From positions 1-27,358 of IMG/VR virus record IMGVR_UViG_3300043411_002072: a DNA stretch of 27,358 bases; one strand, given 5' to 3'. The position numbers were made by a program, and so were the translations under genes. This document shows positions 1 to 6,646 of the stretch, piece after piece (position 1 is the stretch's first letter; every line of letters starts with the position of its first letter). The DNA is from a virus. The notes beneath the pieces were generated by a model. It saw only the letters and a list, made by a program, of their open reading frames with translations. It had not been told where the DNA came from and made no database searches.

Positions 1-266
1 ATTCCCAGAGCTTCCACTCGTTCCAGAATTGCCAGACGAACCAGAAGTCCCACTTGTACCGCTTGTACCACTGGACCCAGAAGATCCACTGGTTCCAGAG
101 TTACCACTAGTCCCTGAATTTCCAGAGCTACCGCTTGATCCAGTATTGCCCGAACTGCCACTAGAACCGGAAGTACCGCTTGTTCCAGAACTGCCTGAAG
201 TTCCGCTAGAGCCAGATGACCCAGATGAGCCACTTGTTCCAGAAGATCCATTTGCACCACTTGTTC
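1..266 (-). repeat. Gly-Thr-Ser/Gly-Ser-Ser triplet tract (at least 88 triplets)
   Basis: Imperfect nine-base-scale repetition encodes Gly-X-Y triplets without interruption up to the left edge. Thr is written ACA, ACT, ACC and ACG, and Ser uses TCT, TCA, TCC, TCG, AGT and AGC. The DNA is therefore far less repetitive than the protein. The proline-rich frame on the opposite strand is only the antisense of this tract. Confidence 0.85.
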
Positions 267-483
267 TATAATTTACATTACCAGATCCATCAATAGTTAA
301 AAAATTAGAATCAGCAGCTAAAGGAGTTCCTGTTAGAGTAATTGTTCCAGAAGATCCGATTGTTACTCTAGTAGTATCAGATGTCTTTAATAAAATAGAT
401 TGAGCATCAGAGGTCCTTATGGCTAAGGAACCTCCTGTAGAATTTACGTCATTTGATGCTGGTGTAATTACGACATCTGGCAT
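1..483 (-). CDS. Gly-Thr-Ser-repeat tail fibre protein, N-terminal part (cut by left edge)
   Basis: This is the first 161 codons of a gene that runs off the left edge. It starts at the ATG complementary to 481-483, and the frame stays open to base 1. The protein begins MPDVVITPAS. It then has a short beta-type head of about 70 residues, containing TRVTIGSSGTITLTGTPLA, a pattern typical of phage fibre heads. From about residue 73 it becomes a continuous run of Gly-X-Y triplets, nearly all Gly-Thr-Ser or Gly-Ser-Ser with some Gly-Asn-Ser. The neck before the tract (LTIDGSGNVNYRTSG) resembles the necks before the tracts in the 1387-residue fibre (LVINADGTVG). A trimeric fibre stalk is the likely role, by analogy with collagen-like phage fibres, but the tract has no proline. 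The receptor-binding end lies outside the window. The start follows the previous stop by 16 A/T-rich bases without a Shine-Dalgarno sequence. Confidence 0.85.
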   Translation of the reverse strand, partial: MPDVVITPASNDVNSTGGSLAIRTSDAQSILLKTSDTTRVTIGSSGTITLTGTPLAADSNFLTIDGSGNVNYRTSGANGSSGTSGSSGSSGSSGTSGSSGTSGTSGSSGSSGNTGSSGSSGNSGTSGNSGTSGSSGSSGTSGTSGTSGSSGNSGTSGSSGN

Positions 484-499
484 TTTATTTAAAAAATAA

Positions 500-1294
500 T
501 TATTGACTAATTGTTACTACCGATTCGTTGCTATATATTGAACCAATATCATTAAATACTTCTACTTTGTAAATGCCAGTATTAATTTGTTGAAAATCAG
601 AGAAAAAGAAGCTAGAACCGGTTGCGCCGATTACTTCTTCTCCATTTTTAACCCATTGGAAAGACGGCGAAGGCACAGCTTCGGCCGTAACATAAATCTG
701 TCCCTGTTCTCCAATTTCAAATTCTTTGTCAATTAAATCAGCAATAATACTTGGTGCCGCAAAATTAACAACAGATAACGAAGCCGAACCAGTAATAGAC
801 CCTTGACTATTTGATACTACAATAAAATAAGTTTCATTTTGATTCGCGACAACTGGACCAACTTGATAAGAATCGCCAGTCGCGCCAACAATGTTTTGGC
901 CATCTTTTTTCCATTGATACGTAAAATCATCAGGAAAGCCGCCGACTGAAACAGAAAATTCGCCAGAATCTCCTTCAATTAAAGAAATCGGATTAGGAAA
1001 TGTCTTAAAGAACGGCAACTCTAGTCTTTTTGTTAAACCTAATTTTCTAGTAATTACAGACCCCAAATACTCCAAATCTTGCTCTTCTGTTAAATCACAC
1101 GGCCAATTTTGCCAATCTTCGCCGTCAATCATTACATTAGCAGAATCAAATAGCTGACCATTTGGATTATATTGTTCAGCCAAAAGATGTGGGCCTCTCG
1201 TTGGCCCCATAAAGTCGAAGTTACTCAGTCGCGCAACTACTAAGGAAACATTCCTTTCGGCCGTTGGTTGTGTTTTTACTTGAATAGTTTGCAT
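500..1294 (-). CDS. Structural protein with two C-terminal Ig-like domains
   Basis: The 264-residue product has an N-terminal part (1-95) that I do not recognise. Two tandem Ig-like beta-sandwich domains follow, at about 97-177 and 180-263. The repeats can be read side by side: YQWKKDGQNIVGATGDSY against FQWVKNGEEVIGATGSSF. Each carries the central Ig tryptophan (W128, W214), followed by a late Y-F-I-V-V or Y-K-V-E-V strand. The usual disulfide cysteines are absent, as in many phage and bacterial Ig-like domains. Such domains on virions are known as accessory, surface-exposed modules thought to give weak binding to glycans or the cell surface. There is no signal peptide or membrane segment. 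It lies between a LamG-type protein and a fibre gene, so it is probably a tail-tip or fibre accessory. The start lies 11 bases after the upstream stop, with only an A/T leader. Confidence 0.8.
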   Translation of the reverse strand: MQTIQVKTQPTAERNVSLVVARLSNFDFMGPTRGPHLLAEQYNPNGQLFDSANVMIDGEDWQNWPCDLTEEQDLEYLGSVITRKLGLTKRLELPFFKTFPNPISLIEGDSGEFSVSVGGFPDDFTYQWKKDGQNIVGATGDSYQVGPVVANQNETYFIVVSNSQGSITGSASLSVVNFAAPSIIADLIDKEFEIGEQGQIYVTAEAVPSPSFQWVKNGEEVIGATGSSFFFSDFQQINTGIYKVEVFNDIGSIYSNESVVTISQ

Positions 1295-1305
1295 TTTGAA
1301 ATAAA

Positions 1306-2454
1306 TTAAGGAAAAAGAACCTTTTGCGCCTTATAGTTTCTTAAAATTTCACTAGCTGATAACACTTTGTTGTAGGCTCTACAAATTGGTATTCTTGCAT
1401 TACAATAAAACGTGGCATCGGCAGCTCCTATTATATAAACAGAAGTATATTGTTTTAAAGCCTTTGTCAAAGCGGTGCTTGAAGTTTGAGATCCATTGAT
1501 AAATACTTTCATTAAAGAATTTGTAGCATCAACAGTTAAAGCCATGTGGAAAAAGGCGTTTGTTCCTACCGTTGCATTTCCAGCGGCTACCGTTGTATTA
1601 TCGCTGTAATAAGTGTAAGCGTTAACAGTGGTAGCTCCAGATTGATAAATACCGGCATGAAAACCAGACCTGCCAAAAATTACCCCATTCGTTCCTCCTG
1701 CTCCCAAAAGTTTTGCCCAACATTCATAAGTGTGATTGTGATTGCTTAACGTATATAATTCAGATGTCGAAGCTGCTGTTATAGAGCATCCTAAATTTGC
1801 TTGATTAAAATAATATCCATCTCCATCAAATTGCACATAACCGCTATTTAAATTAGCATTATTTGCTTTGCCGCTCAAATCCAAAAGTCCACCACCTCCG
1901 GCCGTTGTATTTGCCGACCGACTTCCATTAACAAAAGGAGTCACATATGCTTTTTGTTCTAATTGAAAATCCGTTGCATAAAAATAAGAATAAAGCCCAG
2001 ACGTCAAACCAGAAAACGATATCCCCAAAGAAGTTGTCGATGTTGTAAATGTTAAAGTGTACGTATTCCATCCAGAGCTTGCTTGAGTAATTGTTCCGCT
2101 TCCAGCGTAAGCACCGTAAGTTGAAAAAGCTAATTCTCCAGAAACATGAAAATATTTAAAAGATAATGTATAACTTACTCCAGAAGTGACAGTTAAAACT
2201 TGATTAAAATAACCCCTATCAGAATAAATATCTAACCCTTTAGAATAAATACATGTTTTTCCTCTAAAAATCGTAGCTTCTGTGTAAGTAGCGGCCGTTC
2301 CGGCCATAGTCCAACCTGTTGTTCCGCTAGAAAAGTTACCATTTGTAATTAAATTAGTAGTAGATTCGCCGCGAAAAGAACGAAGAGATTTCGCTGAATA
2401 ATATAACTGCAAATTTTCTGTTACTATTCCTATGTTTCCTGTTGAAATGCTCAT
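1306..2454 (-). CDS. Putative carbohydrate-binding tail protein (CBM-like plus LamG)
   Basis: The 382-residue product has two likely carbohydrate-binding sandwiches. Residues about 34-175 start with NLITNGNFSSGTTGW and contain YTLSFKYFHVSG and SSGWNTYTLTFT. That pattern is typical of CBM_4_9-type modules (an NGnFe...W opening, then a central sFyyk strand). Residues about 195-380 look like LamG/ConA type: a GGGLLDLSGKANNA opening, HTYECWAKLL, a FFHMALTVD strand, MKVFINGSQ, and the closing ICRAYNKVLSASEILRNY, which matches the usual end of LamG_3 domains. No catalytic residues for a glycoside hydrolase are evident, so binding rather than cleavage is favoured. Its place just after the large fibre gene suggests host-surface binding or a fibre-tip module. 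The start is three bases after the preceding stop (TAAAAAATG) and has no Shine-Dalgarno sequence. Confidence 0.8.
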   Translation of the reverse strand: MSISTGNIGIVTENLQLYYSAKSLRSFRGESTTNLITNGNFSSGTTGWTMAGTAATYTEATIFRGKTCIYSKGLDIYSDRGYFNQVLTVTSGVSYTLSFKYFHVSGELAFSTYGAYAGSGTITQASSGWNTYTLTFTTSTTSLGISFSGLTSGLYSYFYATDFQLEQKAYVTPFVNGSRSANTTAGGGGLLDLSGKANNANLNSGYVQFDGDGYYFNQANLGCSITAASTSELYTLSNHNHTYECWAKLLGAGGTNGVIFGRSGFHAGIYQSGATTVNAYTYYSDNTTVAAGNATVGTNAFFHMALTVDATNSLMKVFINGSQTSSTALTKALKQYTSVYIIGAADATFYCNARIPICRAYNKVLSASEILRNYKAQKVLFP

Positions 2455-2457
2455 TTT

Positions 2458-5400
2458 TTAAGGTTCTACTTCTAATTTCGGGATGTCTTTTCTTACGGAC
2501 GTAAAAGTCCAAAAGAATAATAAATCTTTAAGACAAGATTCTTTTGAGTCTGTTCTTATTGTAATTTTGTTATTCTCTATATCTATTTTATCAATATAGA
2601 TTACACAGCTATGTTTGATATTGGTAATTTGGATGTTGACATCTTCTTCAAAGACTAAAAATTTGATATAATCCGGCAAAATTATTTCTCCTTTGCCGTT
2701 TATTAGCTTATCTTTTCCAGTAAGTCGAATGCCGTGGTAAGGCGACTCTAAAGAGCCATAAATAAGACGCTTGTCTTTATTTATTGGGTGTTCAATATCG
2801 AAACTCTTTGTTGTCGCCGCAAAAGATCCATTTACTTGTAATTTGTATCCAGTATTTGATAAAGTTCCAATACCAACTTTATTATTTGCTATTACAAAAT
2901 CGCCGCTCTGAAAACTTCCAGCAATTAATCTATCATCTGAGAAGACGCCAAAAATTGGCAAACCATTTGAATCATTTACTGCAAATATTGAATCATTTAA
3001 ATCATTGTTTACATTAAATACTATTCCTGTTGGGCCTTCTGCTGAAAAAATTTGACCAGATGTAGATGAATTATAAACATGAAGAGCAGCAGATGGGGTG
3101 CCTGTATTTATTCCAAATAGACCACTTAAATAACCGGTACCAAGAGAATCGTAAGTAAATCCAGTTTCGGCGATTCCGCTTGCCCCAGTCGATCCAATTC
3201 TAGTAACAACTCCGTTGTCTGGACCAGACAAAGAAAGCAATCCGCTTGTGCCGCTAGTACCAGTTGTCCCAGAAGAGCCTGAAGTGCCCGTTGTCCCTGA
3301 GCTGCCAGATGTTCCAGAACTACCGCTTACACCGCTTGAGCCAGAAGTTCCCGTGGTTCCAGATGTGCCAGTTGTTCCAGAAGAACCAGATGTCCCATTT
3401 ACGCCAGAGCTTCCGCTAGTTCCAGAAGATCCTGAATTTCCTGAAGTCCCGCTAGAACCACTTACTCCAGAAGTTCCCGAAGTGCCCGTCGTGCCAGATG
3501 TTCCGTTAATTCCTGAAGTGCCGTTTATGCCAGATGTGCCAGAAACACCAGAAGAACCACTAATCCCCGATGTTCCACTTGTGCCAGATATACCGCTTGT
3601 AACAGATGTACCAGAGACGCCACTTGAGCCGCTTGTTCCCGAAACACCACTAGACCCAGATGTCCCATCAATAAATACATTTACTCTTGATCCAACTGTT
3701 CCATCTGCATTTATAACTAAAACATTATCGCTTGTAGAAATTGGTATCCCAGTGATACGAACGTCACCAGAAATATCAACTTTATAAAGTGGATTAGGTT
3801 GACCAAATCCAATTTTATTATTTTGTATTGTGAAATCTCCGCTTTGGAAAAGACCAGCTACAATTCTATCATCTGAAAAAACTTGAAACAAAGGTAGCCC
3901 ATTTGAATCATTGATAGCAAAGATGGAGCTATTTAAATCATTATCAACTGAAAAAACGATGCCAGTCGGCCCTTCTGCGTGAAATATAATGCCAGAAGTA
4001 GAAGGCTGATAAACATGTAAGGCAGAAGAAGGAGTTCCCGTGTTTATTCCAAATGCGCCGCTTAAATAACCTGTTCCATTAGCGTCATAAGTAAAACCAA
4101 CTTCAGCGATACCAACAGAACCAGATGCGCCATCTCTTGTTATAACGCCATTGTTTGGCCCACTGAGAGTTAATAGACCACTTGTGCCAGAAGTCCCAGA
4201 AGTTCCCGATGTGCCACTTGTCCCATTTACTCCTGAAGTTCCGCTCGAACCACTTGTTCCGGACGTTCCAGAACTTGCCGCATTTACTTTTGTGCCAACT
4301 GTTCCGTCCGCATTAATTACTAATGTATTTGTACTCGTTGAAACAGGAATCCCTGTAAAACGCATGTCGCCAGATACATCTAATGTATAAAGCGGATTCT
4401 TTTGTCCTAATCCAACATGATTATTATCAATTACAAAATTACCACTCTCAAAATTACCAGCAATTATTCTTTCATCAGTAAATACTTGAAATAAAGGTAA
4501 TCCATTTTGATCATTTATTGCAAAAATTGAATTATCAAAGTTATCATTTATACTAAAAACAATACCAGTAGGGCCTTCGGCATGAAAAATTATACCAGAA
4601 TTGGTTGGAGTATAAACGTGTAAAGCAGCCGTTGGTGTTCCAGTGTTTATGCCAAAAGAGCCGCTTAAATAACCCGTTCCAGCCGAATCATAAGTAAAAC
4701 CGGTTTCGGCGGCACCAATCATTCCCGTTGTGCCAACTCGCGTTATAACACCGTTGTTCGGTCCAGTAAAATAAATCGAAGAAGATGTCTTTAATTTATT
4801 ATTCTCGTATGTAAAAACAGAAGGAGATGATCCAGTTGATTCAGGAGGATTTTTGGTGAAAACTAATTCATCAGAAGAGTTATAATAAACGGTACCAGTT
4901 GAAAGAGTATCTTGGTCTGTAAATTTAGCCAAGTAGCCGCTTACACCGCTTCCGTCAAGCACTCTGTTTGCGCCAAGAATGCCCGTTACGACGTTTTGAA
5001 TCTGTCCAGATGAAAAAGTAAGGGTACTTGAGAAATCGGAGTAAGAACCGTCTTCAAAAGAGGCCCTTGTTTTTATTTCATAATTCTTATTCGGCGAGAT
5101 TGGGAATTTAACTCTTGGTTCAAAAGAAGATAAAACAAAATCAGCAGCGCCAGTTATTCTTTTGGCAATTAAAATACCAGTGCGACCGTTTAAGACAGAC
5201 GGCGAAGTTCCCGAGCCTGAATTTGTTGTTACTCCAGTATATCTTGAGCCAGAATATGTTCCAGAATAAATATTTCCAGAATATTGTCCGCCAGATGGCA
5301 ATATTGAAAACGAATTTGTTCCAGTTTCATACGCATAAACAAAATATAGATCAGAACTGGTAGTTTGACCTGCTGGAATTCTTACTTCTGTTACATATTT

Positions 5401-6621
5401 TAACTCAGTTGAATTAGAATAAAGACCAAGAGGCAAAGACCCATAATTATCAATAAATAAAGTATGATCAACCCATCTTATGCCAGAAGTAGAAAAACTA
5501 GAAAATACACCAGAAAGACCAGAATAAGAGTCTGAAGCAAAAATATTTCTTACTAAATTATTTCCAGTTCCATAACTTAATGAACTAATTTTTTCTACTT
5601 GAGGATTTGAAGATGCAAAAACATAATTTGCGTTATTTTGTCCTTCTTCAAAAACATAAGTCTCAAAGCTTAAAGGATTATCAGTAGAAACTCTGTTCCA
5701 TTTAACTATTGCTTGTAAATCTATATTTTTATCAAATACATTTTGACTGGCAGAAATGTAACCAGTAATTCCGGCCACTTCTTTTGGCGCTCTTTCGGAA
5801 TTGTAAAAAGGAGTTTTAATTCCAGACGTTAGAAAATAAGCGCCTGTATAAAAATAATCATTAGGAATCGCAACAATGTTATAAGGCAAAGAAATGTTCT
5901 GATTAGCATCTAAATAAGGAACATTTTGTATCGAAATCGTTTGTTTGTTCCTCGAAAGCTCGTAGTCAACATTAAATTTAAAAAGTCCACTGCCTTCATC
6001 AAAAAAGCCAGTAGCAGTCGGAATGAAAGACTTGCTCGGCACGCCATAAAAGTCTATTGATTTGGCGTAATTATAATTATTAAGAAGCGGCGCGACTTTA
6101 ACTGGATTAGACGCAACTATTTCAAATCCAGTAATTGAAACCTGTGGGTAATTAACTAATAGATAATAAGTATCGGATAAACCAGCTTTATCTACTGTTT
6201 TGAAATCAAGAAAGAATGAACGGCTATTGTTCATTCCTGACGAGCCAACCGAATTGTAAACAAGTGATGAAATATCGCTAGTGTTTACTTGAATATTTGT
6301 TTCGTTTGTACTTTCAATGTAATTAGCAACAAAAGATCTATTTATGTCATACAAATCTACTTTGATTCCAGAAAAAACATCTGCATTAATCTTACCATCT
6401 TCAACAATAATGTCTGTAGTTGGATCTAACACTGTCAAAGCAACAGTAATGCTGCTCTGAGCAATATCACCAGTAACTAATTTGCTTGAAGCAGATAGGC
6501 CGTAAGTAGTTGGCGATGCCGAATAATTTAGAGTAGTAAACGTGTTAAGATCCGGAATCGTTAAAGATTCTATCGTAAAAGGCAACGAAACAGATGTCCT
6601 AAGCCCGGAAATAACGGCCAT
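2458..6621 (-). CDS. Large modular tail fibre with three repeated head modules and Gly-Thr-Ser stalks
   Basis: The 1387-residue product lies directly downstream of the gpJ homologue, where lambdoid phages place side-fibre genes. Residues 1 to about 600 are beta-rich with no close family that I recognise, and may attach the fibre to the tip. Three homologous modules follow, starting at about residues 618, 817 and 1130. Each has GPNNGVITR or a variant, then ETGFTYDSxGTGYLSG, FGINTGTPxxALHVY, HAEGPTGIVF, and FAINDxNGLPLFQVF. Modules are separated by Gly-Thr-Ser tracts at about 781-815 and 985-1127. The C-terminal domain (about 1271-1387) opens with KSFDIEHPINKDKRLIYGS and contains ESPYHGIRLTGK and GEIILPDY. 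It resembles C-terminal domains I know from other marine-phage fibre proteins. The chaperone-type S74 peptidase motif is not seen. The start ATG has an A/T leader (TTAACATATG). Confidence 0.85.
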   Translation of the reverse strand: MAVISGLRTSVSLPFTIESLTIPDLNTFTTLNYSASPTTYGLSASSKLVTGDIAQSSITVALTVLDPTTDIIVEDGKINADVFSGIKVDLYDINRSFVANYIESTNETNIQVNTSDISSLVYNSVGSSGMNNSRSFFLDFKTVDKAGLSDTYYLLVNYPQVSITGFEIVASNPVKVAPLLNNYNYAKSIDFYGVPSKSFIPTATGFFDEGSGLFKFNVDYELSRNKQTISIQNVPYLDANQNISLPYNIVAIPNDYFYTGAYFLTSGIKTPFYNSERAPKEVAGITGYISASQNVFDKNIDLQAIVKWNRVSTDNPLSFETYVFEEGQNNANYVFASSNPQVEKISSLSYGTGNNLVRNIFASDSYSGLSGVFSSFSTSGIRWVDHTLFIDNYGSLPLGLYSNSTELKYVTEVRIPAGQTTSSDLYFVYAYETGTNSFSILPSGGQYSGNIYSGTYSGSRYTGVTTNSGSGTSPSVLNGRTGILIAKRITGAADFVLSSFEPRVKFPISPNKNYEIKTRASFEDGSYSDFSSTLTFSSGQIQNVVTGILGANRVLDGSGVSGYLAKFTDQDTLSTGTVYYNSSDELVFTKNPPESTGSSPSVFTYENNKLKTSSSIYFTGPNNGVITRVGTTGMIGAAETGFTYDSAGTGYLSGSFGINTGTPTAALHVYTPTNSGIIFHAEGPTGIVFSINDNFDNSIFAINDQNGLPLFQVFTDERIIAGNFESGNFVIDNNHVGLGQKNPLYTLDVSGDMRFTGIPVSTSTNTLVINADGTVGTKVNAASSGTSGTSGSSGTSGVNGTSGTSGTSGTSGTSGLLTLSGPNNGVITRDGASGSVGIAEVGFTYDANGTGYLSGAFGINTGTPSSALHVYQPSTSGIIFHAEGPTGIVFSVDNDLNSSIFAINDSNGLPLFQVFSDDRIVAGLFQSGDFTIQNNKIGFGQPNPLYKVDISGDVRITGIPISTSDNVLVINADGTVGSRVNVFIDGTSGSSGVSGTSGSSGVSGTSVTSGISGTSGTSGISGSSGVSGTSGINGTSGINGTSGTTGTSGTSGVSGSSGTSGNSGSSGTSGSSGVNGTSGSSGTTGTSGTTGTSGSSGVSGSSGTSGSSGTTGTSGSSGTTGTSGTSGLLSLSGPDNGVVTRIGSTGASGIAETGFTYDSLGTGYLSGLFGINTGTPSAALHVYNSSTSGQIFSAEGPTGIVFNVNNDLNDSIFAVNDSNGLPIFGVFSDDRLIAGSFQSGDFVIANNKVGIGTLSNTGYKLQVNGSFAATTKSFDIEHPINKDKRLIYGSLESPYHGIRLTGKDKLINGKGEIILPDYIKFLVFEEDVNIQITNIKHSCVIYIDKIDIENNKITIRTDSKESCLKDLLFFWTFTSVRKDIPKLEVEP
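2815..3235 (-). repeat. Fibre module C (third of three homologous modules)
   Basis: This module runs from GPDNGVVTR through ETGFTYDSLGTGYLSG, FGINTGTPSAALHVY, SAEGPTGIVF, FAVNDSNGLPIFGVF and GIGTLSNTGYKLQVNG. Unlike A and B it is not followed by a Gly-Thr-Ser tract. It passes straight into the C-terminal SFDIEHP domain. Confidence 0.75.
3241..3669 (-). repeat. Gly-Thr-Ser tract 2 in the large fibre (about 143 triplets)
   Basis: This is a long uninterrupted Gly-X-Y stretch made of Gly-Thr-Ser, Gly-Ser-Ser, Gly-Val-Ser, Gly-Ile-Ser/Asn and Gly-Thr-Thr triplets. No proline codons occur. Synonymous codons are mixed throughout. The period-9 pattern is clear on the plus strand as repeated cc-aga-type blocks, and the antisense frame reads as a Pro-Glu-Val pattern. 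Confidence 0.85.
3674..4172 (-). repeat. Fibre module B (second of three homologous modules)
   Basis: Motifs appear in the same order as in module A: GPNNGVITR, EVGFTYDANGTGYLSG, FGINTGTPSSALHVY, HAEGPTGIVF, FAINDSNGLPLFQVF, LVINADGTVG. By eye it is closer to module C in the FAxNDSNGLP segment and closer to A at its start. Confidence 0.8.
4178..4278 (-). repeat. Gly-Thr-Ser tract 1 in the large fibre (about 33 triplets)
   Basis: This short Gly-X-Y stalk sits between modules A and B. It is mainly Gly-Thr-Ser, with one Gly-Val-Asn and some Gly-Ser-Ser. It is much shorter than tract 2 in the same gene, so stalk length differs between otherwise equivalent linkers. Confidence 0.8.
4282..4769 (-). 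repeat. Fibre module A (first of three homologous modules)
   Basis: This encodes about 162 residues running from GPNNGVITR through FGINTGTPTAALHVY and HAEGPTGIVF to the LVINADGTVG neck. Modules B and C repeat the same order of motifs. The DNA is visibly diverged between copies while the protein motifs stay close, so the duplication is old or under protein-level selection. Confidence 0.8.
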
Positions 6622-6646
6622 ATGTTAATTTACAGTAGTTTTGGAA

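Noticed and set aside
29-271. Plus-strand open frame reading as a Pro-Glu-Val-Pro-Leu repeat; the same pattern recurs at 3215-3787 and 4151-4390.
   Set aside because: It is the exact antisense of the Gly-Thr-Ser tracts. The composition is forced by the coding strand, and every supported gene is on the minus strand.
2458-6621. S74-type self-cleaving chaperone at the end of the large fibre.
   Set aside because: The expected Ser-Asp-x-Arg-Leu-Lys motif was not found; the C-terminus belongs to the SFDIEHP type.
1306-6621. Diversity-generating retroelement (variable repeat at a fibre or lectin C-terminus).
   Set aside because: No reverse transcriptase gene and no second near-identical copy of any C-terminal stretch is visible in the window. 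It cannot be excluded outside it.
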